Shown: in pieces, positions 9,175-16,939 of the stretch
How positions within the stretch are numbered: position 1 is the first letter of the stretch
Layout: every line of letters starts with the position of its first letter
From: Oehlia diaphana
Taxonomy: Eukaryota > Glomeromycota > Glomeromycetes > Glomerales > Glomeraceae
DNA: 16,939 nucleotides
Direction of reading: 5' to 3'
Assembly (NCBI GenBank): GCA_003833135.1
Contig: QZLH01001655.1
Location: forward strand, 28,155-45,093
The notes under the pieces: generated by a model
Seen by the model: only the letters and a program-made list of their open reading frames with translations
What the model was told of the DNA's origin: nothing
Database searches by the model: none
Translations under genes and position numbers: made by a program

Positions 9175-11427
9175 ATGACATTAGATTGATCATACAAGCA
9201 TGCTGGTATGTCAATCATCTAATTTTTCGTTTTGACTTGACGTGTTCTTATTATTATATTTTTACAGCAAATCAATACTTCGAGTCAACTCCCGCGAGTG
9301 AATGGACGTATCCCGGGTATCTCGAAAAAATGCAACCATACTTCAACAACCACTTCAAACTGAGTTCATTGAAATCGAAATGGAAGAAACGATTTAACGA
9401 ACATTTGAGAGAAATCGAAAGAGATCAAGTAGGTGAGAAATGCACATTTGCGTCAGATCTTCTTAATCAGGTCAGTAAAACTTGAAGAAAAATCAAATGG
9501 TAGGGATCGTTGCTAGCAAAATATTATCACTAGTCTGTATAATTGTACCAAACGGGGAGCAGGTGACGCCCTGTTAACTTCCGGAGTTAGGTGACGTCCT
9601 CGGTGCAATGTATAGCAGGGCTCCAATGATCCTTATAACATTACAATAAACGATAAAGTATTCGTTTTTTATTTATATTCTTTAGAAGGGTTTAAAAGCT
9701 ACCGAACTCTGGAATCAGTTTGAGAAGAAAAGAGCACTACAAAATCAGCAGGTATATAATAAAAGTGGACATGTTTCAATTAATGGATTCATCTAATAAT
9801 GTCATATGTTGTTAAATAGCATAACACAAACATTGATATACAATTAAGTACGTTGAGAGTGATGAGCACTTCTGCTACCTGTCAGGAAGATGAATTGGCC
9901 GGACAGATGGTAGCTTCGAGTATCAGTGGCAAGAAAAATGTTAAACACAATAAAAATGCGGTAAGGAGTGTTGAAGGATGTGTCAAGTATTGTTAATGTC
10001 CAATATTTGTACATTTTCCATTTTATAGAAACGTCAAAGCGATGAATATCCCGAGAGAGAAAAGCAAAAATCACGTAAAACTAGCATTGAAAATTCTCAT
10101 CAAGCGGAATGTTCTTATAGGCTGAATAATGTGCTGAATGTTCAAGAAAGCTTTGATGAGAACGATTAGGAAGAAGTTATTCAAAATGCCGAAGTAAGTA
10201 ATTATGTAACAATACATTCTAAACGAAAATGTATTTATAGCCCTTTTTCATCGTACAGGTAATAACAGACTTCTTGGGAAACGATATTGAATGTTCGGAG
10301 GCATCGAAAAAACTTTGTTCGGCATATATGGAACAGTATCCCGATGGAGACTTGATTGACCTCCGTTCATGTTCATCCTTCCTCAGAAATATTCCAAGAT
10401 CGATATCAAGTTCATACCTCTCAGAAATGGACACGATAACCGAACAATTAATTCCCGATAATGTGCACAATTTCCTGGTGCAGTTTTTTTCACAAACTAT
10501 TTCGGATACAGAGTGGCAAGGCAAGGTTGACGACCTACGATCTCCAGAAGAGAAAGACCCTCTAATGGTTGCAGTAGTCCGAATTTTACGTCGGACATTA
10601 CCACAATTGTATGTAGTTATATTGATTCACTTTTTCAGATTATGTCCTAACCATTTTTTCTCTCGAATAGTATTAAGGCGTTCTCTCTCGGACATCAAAA
10701 CCCTCTCTTAAACATCGCAACGATCGAACAAGTACACCTTAATGCGTTTGTGCACCCATGTCTCGATAGCGCTCTGTGGAATCTAACAAAAATACACTAC
10801 GAATATGGAGAAATCCCGTCCAGGAATCACGTTAATAAAAACCGCGCAGATGGTGTGGGTTATATGACTAATGCCGACAAATTTCAACTCGTTTATGTGG
10901 AAGGATCCAGACCAAACGTGAAGCAAGAAAAGGAGGTCGCTGACATTAAAAAAATCATCAATAACATGAAAAGTTTGTTTCCTAAAATAGTAAAAGAACT
11001 AATTAAAACCCGAAGGCGTTTGCCAGAAAAGCTGAACATTTTGGTGGACAAAGCTTTCGCCTTCGAATTTATCTATATTACCTTGATTATTGTGGTATGT
11101 GTTTCTTTTCATCAAAAGACTTAAACTATGAGGAAGCACTGTTAATTCATTGCCAATATCAATTTAGGTAAGTATCGATTAAATGAAGTCGACAACGCAA
11201 ACTTACCTCGGGAATTTTCTGAAATGCCGGATTTCGTTTATTTTTACGAATGTGTGCTGAAATGGGCAGTAAGTGTTGATGAAGAGTATTTGATTATGGA
11301 CATTAAATAACACTAATCTTACGCATTGTTGATTCAGGCTAGTGCGACTTCCTTTAATGAAGCAAGAGTTGAGAAGAGGCCCTCGAGAATGTCATATGCA
11401 GAAAGCCTATTTCGACTGCAAGAATAG
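9175..11427 (+). pseudogene. Nine-exon unknown gene, near-intact with three lesions
   Basis: Unrecognised, but the model is strong. Exons: 9175-9205, 9268-9470, 9686-9751, 9820-9960, 10029-10193, 10259-10608, 10671-11094, 11168-11268, 11338-11427. All introns are GT-AG, 62-73 bp except the second (215 bp). Adding one missing base, the exons total 1572 nt, about 523 residues. The N-terminus is basic and helical (LSSLKSKWKKRFNEHLREIE); the middle is polar; the C-terminal half (exons 6-9) looks folded, with GNDIECSEASKKLCSAYMEQ, SLGHQNPLLNIATIEQVHLN, DGVGYMTNADKFQLVYVEGS, RRRLPEKLN and SEMPDFVYFYECVLKWA. Lesions are a TGA at 9187-9189 (codon 5), a TAG at 10167-10169, and a T4 run at 11039-11042 where T5 would restore the frame into GGQSFRLRIYLYYLDYCG. 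The GC-richer exons and perfect splice sites suggest recent loss of function or sequence error. A start after the TGA (ATG near 9330) is possible. Probably a lineage-specific family. Confidence 0.75.
9556..9624 (+). ncRNA. Possible structured RNA inside a 215-bp intron
   Basis: The second intron of the nine-exon gene is about three times longer than its neighbours and holds a GC-rich island. GGAGC (9556-9560) pairs with GCTCC (9620-9624). Inside lie CAGG/CCTG (9560-9563 with 9570-9573), TAACT/AGTTA around a TCCGG loop (9575-9589), and TGC/GCA (9604-9617), giving a cloverleaf-like layout. It is not a standard tRNA: there is no proper TPsiC box. A SINE fragment is an alternative. The folding was done by eye. 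Confidence 0.25.
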
Positions 11428-11888
11428 CTTTAGGTATCTTAATACAGTAACAGCTTAGTAAAATTACACAATATAATATTGAGTAAAAGAAGTAGCGTTT
11501 TAAGCTTATAATACCTATGTAAAATGAGATTCTTTATGTACAAACATAATGTTGCTTTTGCTTTCTTGATAAAGTATGGCGATTGCTGAAATTTTTCTTT
11601 GCACGTCCAGCAATATCTATTATAGTGTAAAAAAAGTGTTCTTATTAATAAAGTTTAGCCTGTTCGACCATTTATTTTTTCCATATGTGTTATAATATTG
11701 GTACTATAATTAGCGGACACGCTTTTTGAACACCGCATAATTAGATGTCCAAAATTCCTTTGTACTGCGCCAGATTACTACACCTGTGACATCTAATTTT
11801 CCTGGAATATAATTAGCCGATCATCTCGTGATTTATAGAACTCTCCTAGAACTATCCTGGAACTGCTGTGGAATTTAGGAGATCACAT
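11428..11888. other. Intergenic: 3' region, then 5' region of the next ORF
   Basis: AATAAA at 11647-11652 could be a poly(A) signal, though it is 220 bp past the stop. The motif ATAATTAG recurs near 11706, 11738 and 11808. ATTAGATGTC (11740-11749) and GACATCTAAT (11788-11797) form a perfect 10-bp inverted repeat. Both may belong to an old small element. An 11-bp tandem repeat follows at 11837-11880. No gene is seen. Confidence 0.4.
11837..11880 (+). repeat. 11-bp tandem repeat upstream of an ORF
   Basis: Four consecutive 11-mers begin with AGAA or GGAA: AGAACTCTCCT, AGAACTATCCT, GGAACTGCTGT, GGAATTTAGGA. The first two differ by one base. They lie just upstream of a TATA-like sequence and could be spaced factor sites or chance. 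Confidence 0.45.
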
Positions 11889-11898
11889 GTGATATAAA
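11889..11898 (+). promoter_or_regulatory. TATA-like element
   Basis: TGATATAAAT lies about 30 bp upstream of the ATG at 11924 and about 125 bp upstream of the ATG at 12019. If it is a real TATA box, transcription would start near the first ATG, favouring a downstream translation start. Confidence 0.3.
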
Positions 11899-12018
11899 TT
11901 TTATAGTTTAGCCGAATCATAACATGAACAGAGACCCCTTGATTGCGATTCGACAGGACTACGATTTGAACATATTCCCGAGAGATCCGAACGGAGTGAT
12001 AATGCAAAAAATAGAAGG

Positions 12019-12570
12019 ATGGGACTACGGGAATTGCGCAGAGACCAATCCCTGGATCTACCTAACCAAGTTGAAACCGAATATTCCGATAAAAACGCGC
12101 ACAATAGATGTGCGAACGAAAAAAAGGAAGCTTTCCTGTCGAAATTGCGAGAGTTGCCAGATTACCTACGTGAACAACTAAATAAAAATAATCATTGGGA
12201 ATTTCACCAGATCACAGAGAAAGACTCGTTGGACTTTGTAGATTCGGAATATTTCAGTTATCTTAATGAGAAATTTGATATTAAAAGTGCTCAACCAATA
12301 TTCATAGATCACTCCGGATATGTTATTTGGATATTAGATGAGGATGACCATATGTATGAATGGAACGAGATGGAGCGAGGCCTGAAATACCTTGGAAAAG
12401 ATCTAATTGAAGGCCTTACAAATTTTTTCATTTATCCAGATAATATTTGCGAAGTCATGGAGGACACAGGTGAACGGATCCCTGTAAAGGAGTTCAAGCT
12501 TAAAATGAAGGAAAAGGCGAAAGAGATTTGGGATGATCGTATAATTTTAAATATTAATTATTATAAGTAA
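12019..12570 (+). CDS. Hypothetical 183-residue protein, apparently intact
   Basis: A single open frame from ATG 12019 to TAA 12570, with no stop or frameshift. The frame stays open upstream to about 11917, adding about 34 residues without an ATG (contains RPLDCDSTGLRFEHIPERS), so the true N-terminus may be longer. The first 60 or so residues are charged and probably disordered. The rest looks like a compact alpha/beta domain: KLRELPDYLREQLNKN, ITEKDSLDFVDSEYFSYLNE, QPIFIDHSGYVIWILDEDDH, MYEWNEMERGLKYLGKDLIE, GLTNFFIYPDNICEVMED, then a basic helix near the C-terminus. The hydrophobic strand followed by DEDDHMYEWN and a late LxxxLxNFF helix is loosely like SUKH (SMI1/KNR4) proteins; this is weak. 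No signal peptide or membrane segment. The other open frame at 11924-12181 (MNRDPLIAIRQDYDL...) overlaps it and is probably a shadow. Confidence 0.6.
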   Translation: MGLRELRRDQSLDLPNQVETEYSDKNAHNRCANEKKEAFLSKLRELPDYLREQLNKNNHWEFHQITEKDSLDFVDSEYFSYLNEKFDIKSAQPIFIDHSGYVIWILDEDDHMYEWNEMERGLKYLGKDLIEGLTNFFIYPDNICEVMEDTGERIPVKEFKLKMKEKAKEIWDDRIILNINYYK

Positions 12571-12776
12571 AATTATATAAATCAATCATAATTCTGCAAT
12601 TAGAAGATCATCCCGCATATTTGTAAATTTATTTGTAAATTAAAGTAATAGGAACATTTGCTTATCTTGCATATTTGTAAACCAAAATAATGAAATGTAT
12701 TCAACTGATTTCCGATCTCATGTTTGCAGTATTGTAATTATGTAAGCATTCTATACATGATGAATTTTCAATGGTA
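12571..12776. other. Convergent intergenic spacer
   Basis: AT-rich gap between the plus-strand ORF and the minus-strand Crinkler-like remnant, which are convergent. ATTTGTAAA recurs near 12619, 12630 and 12671, hinting at a diverged repeat. No gene is seen. Confidence 0.4.
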
Positions 12777-13472
12777 CTATACATGCTTATTTTTTCGAAC
12801 GATATCCCTCTATCCTAACCCTCTTCCTTTCAGGTTCTTCTTCCGCACATGCCCCTATCCTTTAGCCACAATAATGCCCAAAACCTTTCTCACACTCTTA
12901 CGCAATGACTGGTATTCTTCTGAGTTTGAGTCTAAAGCCTTCTTTGTAAATTCGATCGAATATGCAGTATCACTTGCCTTAGATATTTTTCTGGGGCTAT
13001 ATAAAAGGAAATGCCAGTCTCAACCTGTTATGACAATAACATGGAGGTAATCAAAATCATCATCGCCCCGCTTTCTCTTCCTCTTATTCGTCTCACATGC
13101 GCTCTTAAGCTGTTTGATATTCTGAGCGAAGCCCATAGGGACCTTATGTTGTTTATCCTCCGTGATACAGATAAGGTCTTTGGCCTCCTACTCACATATT
13201 TACATAGTTCGTGTTAGTGATAAGTTAGTTAACATGATTGCGGTAAGCTTGAGTAGAAAAAAATTTACCTTAATTACATAATCGACTCGGCCTCGGCTTT
13301 CTTTCGCCAGCTATTCCATACTGAGGACGTATGCTAGCTCCTTGTTTGTTATATCCATGACGATATGGATGGAAGCGTGAAGAAGTGCTACTACATACTC
13401 ATTACGTATAGCCTCCAAGCTGTCTGGCTATAAAGTTCCGTAGTGTTACGCAATTTCTTGCACACGTGATTT
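12777..13472 (-). pseudogene. Crinkler-like C-terminal domain, PD-(D/E)XK-like, broken
   Basis: Read on the minus strand: exon 13472-13269, an 81-bp intron 13268-13188 (GTAAAT...TAG), then exon 13187-12777. Exon A gives LEAIRNEYVVALLHASIHIV and GRVDYVIK. Exon B gives EAKDLICITEDKQHKVPMGF, AQNIKQLKSAC, KRKRKRGDDDFDYL, DWHFLLYSPRKISKASDTAY and a charged, basic tail. The D in GRVDY followed by a strand and E-x-K (ITEDK) is the arrangement of PD-(D/E)XK nucleases; the style matches the C-terminal domains of Crinkler (CRN) proteins of Rhizophagus as I remember them. Stops: TAA at 13448-13446, TAG 13430-13428, TAG 13313-13311, TGA 13022-13020, TAG 12857-12855, TAG 12812-12810. No frameshift within exon B. 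The N-terminal header of a CRN protein is not visible upstream. Plus-strand open frames over this interval are shadows. Confidence 0.7.
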
Positions 13473-13751
13473 CTGATGTCATATGATGATCCGATGGGAA
13501 TTCAGTATGTTTGTGTAAATGTCGATTTCTGATGTTACGAGATGTATAATTGCTGATTTGTGTTAACTATATTAAAGATATTGATTTTATATGATAAATT
13601 TACTTATATATCATTTTTATACTTATATTAATTTATTCAATTTATTTATTTACTATTATTTATTTTCTTTATTTGTATTATTTATATGTATACAATTTTA
13701 TTAGGATTTATTAGAAGATAATTGTGTGAGAATTAGTTCAATAATATTAAT
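13473..13751. other. AT-rich spacer
   Basis: No gene is seen. TTTCTGATGTCATATGATGATC near 13470 and TTTCTGATGTTACGAGATG near 13527 are a diverged direct repeat. The rest is AT-rich TTTATTTA filler. Confidence 0.4.
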
Positions 13752-14028
13752 TGTCCAAAATTATCATTTGTGTTCTATTGAAAAGTGGCTTACAATAAAA
13801 ATTATCGCTATTGTAATATTGTGATGAAACATTGACGATTAGACATCTATAGATTAGATTTCACCTTTGATTGTTAGAAAAAGAGATGGCAGTAAGATAT
13901 AAATATACCTCTACAAACTCCATAATAGAGTAGTGACTTTGATAGTTGTTCTTGAGAATTTTCCCCTATCACCTTTATTCGCTTTGTTGTAAACCGAAAG
14001 TTCCCCTCTACTTAATAAAATCGTTACA
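13752..14028 (+). mobile_element. Possible solo LTR (about 277 bp)
   Basis: Begins TGTCCAAAATTATC and ends ATCGTTACA, so it has TG...CA termini. It contains a TATA-like ATATAAATATA near 13898 followed by a GC-richer stretch (ACCTCTACAAACTCC), then AATAAAA near 14014 close to the 3' end. This order fits a retrotransposon LTR. I find no 5-bp target-site duplication at these exact edges and no internal retrotransposon sequence, so ends and identity are uncertain. Confidence 0.35.
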
Positions 14029-14189
14029 TTTTGGTTATTATATGTTTCTATATATAATCATATAAGATTTGTCTTATATATCGCGTATTACTACTAATCG
14101 TATTTTATAGTTGTTTACCTTGACGATTCTTAACGAACAATACCAGAAATACCAGGATAGGTAGTATTGAGTAAGAATCTCGTTGGTAT
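14029..14189. other. Spacer, no gene seen
   Basis: AT-rich, with repeated AATACCAG/GGTATT motifs (near 14140-14195) that may be remnants of an inverted repeat or of the far end of the Sel1 region. Confidence 0.3.
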
Positions 14190-16240
14190 TCGTGTAGTTA
14201 TACGATATAAGTCATCCACCTTAATTACCACCATTATTCGGTAACAATACCAATAAAATGTCAAATTATAATCATATTCAGTTCCATATCCTAACATTTA
14301 GCAAGATAAACTTGTGCAATTGAATAATTATCATTTGCCGACTTTGAAAACAATTCAAATGCTTTGGTGCTACTATTTTTTTTGAAATAATATTATAATA
14401 ATAAAATAACCCAAGAAACCAAATATATTGTGATTTATCTTAATTCATTAATAACCATTTTATAAGACGATCTGTAACTTGATTAGTTTTTAACATTTGT
14501 TTGCTTATTAATTGTTGAGTTTGATCAAAAGTAATGCCTTTATCATGTTTTTCAATTAAAAATACAATTAAACTATCAACATTGATAAAATCAATAAGGT
14601 CTATTGATGTTTCTGTTGTTTGATCTGAACTTGCACTTAATAAACTATTTTCATATTTTTGATTTTGGCTTGTATTATTATTATTTACTACTGTTTCTAT
14701 TGCTTATGTAACGTCGGTAGATGATGAACATTAATCTGAATTATCTATTAAAGATTCTTCCTGTGGTACCTTTGAAGATATTGGAATGTTATATGAAATG
14801 AGTTGATCAGTCTCTTCACTATCATTTATCTTTGATTCTCTACTTAATCTTTCGTTTGATTCAGTAGAAATTATTTTATATTCAACTAAATTTAGTTCAT
14901 TATTTGACATCATTAATTCATTATTTAGACATATGGTTCCTTTGCTTAATCCGGAATTTGCTTCATATACTTCCAATAAATGATTTTCTTTCTTTTCAAT
15001 AAAATTATCTATCATAGTTGCATTAATTTCATCAGGGGTCACTATTGATTTTAGTGTTGAAACAATTTCCTGCACATTTGGTCGTTCATTTGATTCATAC
15101 TTCCAAACATTTTGATTAATTTAAGTAAATAAAATTAGTAATAATTAAGTTAAATATACAGATACATAAATTAAATTAATTTATTACCTCTATATAAGTT
15201 ACTATATTTAACAGGAGTTCCGTTGATAATTTCTTCTCTTTTACCATTCAATATAGCTAAAACTAAGCTTGCATCATAATTAAGTTCACAAAAAGGTTTG
15301 TATCCACTTGAAATTTGCCATAATAAAATTACAATACTATACACATCAGATTTTTATCTAATTTATAATTTTGATTTTCTAATTTCTTTGGATCTATGTA
15401 AGTTATTATACCAAGTATTTTAGATATATTACTTGATACTTCAGCAATTTTTTTTGATAACCCAAAATCTGCTAATTTAATATTTTTCTGATGTATAAGT
15501 ATATTGTTCTCATGCTTTAATTACAGGATAAAATAATGATGTTAAAACGTATATTACAATAATAAGTTAAAATGAAAATTTTAAAAATTAAATTACCAAA
15601 TCTCGATGAATAGTATCTTTTTCATGCAAAAATTCTATAGCGCTAGCAAGCTGTGACGCTAAGTTATATTTGTCATTCCAATCAAGCTTGTTAAAATTCT
15701 CTTTTAAATACGTGTTTAATGTACCATTATCGGCGTATTCCAATACAAAAGAATATTTTTGGACTGTATCTAAAAAAAATTCCAACAATAATAAATATAT
15801 TTCTATTATTAAAGTCACAGTATATACAAATATTAACATATTCCTACCAATTTCAGCTTTTGTGATTCCATACAACCGTATAATATTTTCATGATAATTA
15901 ACACTTCGGTGTAATTTTAACTAAAGTATATATAAGGGTATTATATAAGTATTTTTTATTTAATCGAAATTTTAAATAAATATTGTTTTAGAAGTATTAT
16001 ATGTACCTCTTTTACAACTTCTTCAAGAGTCTGTTTATCATAATTAAAGGATTTCAAAGCGAAAATACGATTTGAATATTTTCGATTAACACTATAAACA
16101 TTTCCGTATGCGCCACTTCCTATCAGTTAAATATTTTTGAAGTCTGAATATTCATATAATTCGATATGTTCCTCGGTAATTGATCTCTCCAACCATTCAA
16201 TGTAATAATTTAAATCTTTTATTTCGGTATCTTTTGACAT
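14190..16240 (-). pseudogene. Protein kinase with Sel1-like C-terminus, broken
   Basis: Minus strand. Exons: 16240-16007, 15920-15848, 15769-15597, 15514-15188, then from about 15114 to about 14190. ATG at 16240 starts MSKDTEIKDLNYYIEWLERS. Kinase motifs in order: glycine loop GSGAYGNVY, ALKSF with the ATP-binding Lys, [31 protein letters not shown] then HENNILI (catalytic Asp and metal-binding Asn), [20 protein letters not shown] and KYESNERPN near the lobe end. A Ser/Asn-rich linker follows, then TFDQTQQLISKQMLKTNQV and Sel1-like KAFELFSKSANDNYSIAQVY and GYGTEYDYNLTFYWYC. The catalytic residues survive but the frame does not: TAA at 16129-16127 just before the glycine loop, a one-base deletion in the T5 run 15351-15355, no AG acceptor for the last intron, TAA at 14733, 14706 and 14442, slippage at the T8 run near 14377 and TAG at 14293. 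Kinase plus Sel1 is a greatly expanded architecture in arbuscular mycorrhizal fungi. Confidence 0.8.
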
Positions 16241-16443
16241 TTTTTCCCCTGAATTTGCTGTTTGAAAAAAAAAACTTACTTTATTCATAATTCATTCCGT
16301 TTGGTCAATAAATTATGTTGAGTCACGTGTAACAAGTGCTACTCACATTCATGAATGAAATCGTCGATCATCTATATTATTTTTATGCATTTGGCAATTG
16401 CTGTAACGCTATTCCTTTATAAGGTTTTGTACTAGTATAGTAT
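16241..16443. other. 5' region of the kinase remnant
   Basis: On the minus strand, ATGAATAAAGTAAGT and a poly-T/CAAACAG lie just upstream of the chosen ATG. The gap is only about 21 bp, too short for a normal intron, so it was not used. No other gene is seen. Confidence 0.35.
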
Positions 16444-16795
16444 TCCTTGACAAAAGGTTAATATCCAGACATCATGTTGGATAACGTCTAGAGCATCATG
16501 TCAAATATATGTAGAATAATGTTTGTACATCATTCAACATGATGCTCAAGCATGATGTCTTAGACATCATGTTACCAAATATAGTAAATATTATTTTGTG
16601 TAACTTGTAAATATACTATATTTGGTAATTTGATCAGCATGATGTCTAGACATCATGTCGGTTGATGTCTTTCACATCATGTTAAATAATGTACAAACAT
16701 CATCCTACATATATCAAACATGATGTCTAGACATGCCATCATGATGTCTAAACATTATATTTCATGATGTTTGGACATCAACCTTTTGTCAAGGA
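16444..16795. mobile_element. Long palindrome rich in ACATCATG boxes (MITE candidate)
   Basis: The left end TCCTTGACAAAAGGTTAATA and the reverse complement of the right end (TCCTTGACAAAAGGTTGATG) match, and homology continues inward through ATATATGTAGAATAATGTTTGTACATCATT-like sequence to a central pair TTACCAAATATAGTA (about 16572) and TACTATATTTGGTAA (about 16614). ACATCATG or its complement CATGATGT occurs more than ten times, including the palindrome CATGATGTCTAGACATCATG. No ORF and no clear target-site duplication at these ends. The transcript of either strand would fold into a hairpin of well over 100 bp. Confidence 0.75.
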
Positions 16796-16879
16796 CGGCT
16801 TTCCATAGTATTGTAGCCAAATTTGCCTGCAATTATTATTAACTAAGCAAACATACAAATTATACTTGCCGCCCAAATA

Positions 16880-16939
16880 AATGGGATGGGAGTCCCATCC
16901 CATCCCATCCCATTCCATCCCAAATCCCAAATCCCATTC
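16880..16939. repeat. TCCCA repeat running off the window
   Basis: GGGATGGGAGTCCCATCCCA forms an inverted pair and then TCCCA repeats (TCCCATCCCATCCCATTCC, later AAATCCC twice) to the last base. It may be a simple repeat or the terminus of an element lying mostly outside the window. Confidence 0.6.

Noticed and set aside
9556..9624. tRNA gene
   Set aside because: Cloverleaf-like by eye, but no GGTTCRANYCC box, no matching 7-bp acceptor stem and no plausible anticodon arm.
9844..10524. Minus-strand open frames opposite the nine-exon gene
   Set aside because: They cross intron-exon borders of a convincing plus-strand model and have no splice logic of their own.
11901..12104. Minus-strand 67-residue open frame
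   Set aside because: Opposite the 5' end of the intact ORF; no motif and no splice or start support.
12724..13217. Plus-strand open frames of 108 and 68 residues
   Set aside because: The minus strand here carries the Crinkler-like domain with frame maintained over about 400 bp; these are shadows.
15670..15894. Plus-strand 74-residue open frame
   Set aside because: Antisense to kinase exons 2-3 and their intron.
16880..16939. Telomere repeat
   Set aside because: TCCCA units do not match the usual fungal TTAGGG/CCCTAA repeat and the array is impure.

Overview
The window looks like nuclear DNA from a very AT-rich fungus, most likely an arbuscular mycorrhizal fungus (Glomeromycotina, Rhizophagus-like). 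The reasons are short introns (about 60-90 bp, GTAAGT-type donors, AG acceptors), a decayed protein kinase followed by Sel1-like sequence, a decayed Crinkler-like nuclease domain, and dense small transposable elements. The assignment comes from recognising family style, not from a database search. I see no rRNA, tRNA or CRISPR array and nothing prokaryotic.

Layout. 1-1000: low-complexity GATTTGA-type DNA and tandem repeats. 1227-1599: an inverted-repeat element. 1878-2583: fragments of a decayed unknown gene. 2888-3448: a 561-bp foldback element with long terminal inverted repeats (TIRs). 3620-3825: a 206-bp element with 20-bp TIRs, a perfect 8-bp target-site duplication (TSD) and an interior made of TTTCGGCA repeats. 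4642-8562 (+): an eight-exon unknown gene with all seven introns recognisable but eleven stops and several frameshifts. 8621-8820 (-): a possible gene 3' end. 9175-11427 (+): a nine-exon unknown gene, nearly intact, with two in-frame stops and one single-base frameshift; one intron holds a possible structured RNA. 11917-12570 (+): an intact unknown ORF with two overlapping open frames at its 5' end. 12777-13472 (-): a broken Crinkler-like, PD-(D/E)XK-like domain. 13752-14028: a possible solo LTR. 14190-16240 (-): a broken kinase plus Sel1 gene. 16444-16795: a long palindrome full of ACATCATG boxes. 16880-16939: TCCCA repeats that run off the window.

How it fits together. This is an accessory, transposon-rich region made mainly of decaying members of multicopy gene families. 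No operon-like or pathway logic is visible. Introns are kept in the dead genes, so they were copied as DNA, not as retrocopies. Most lesions are stops one transition away from Gln, Arg or Trp codons, or single-base changes in homopolymers. The first suggests C-to-T decay; the second could be real decay or assembly error. The most novel item is the TTTCGGCA array packaged as a mobile element; the best candidate for a still-working gene is 12019-12570.
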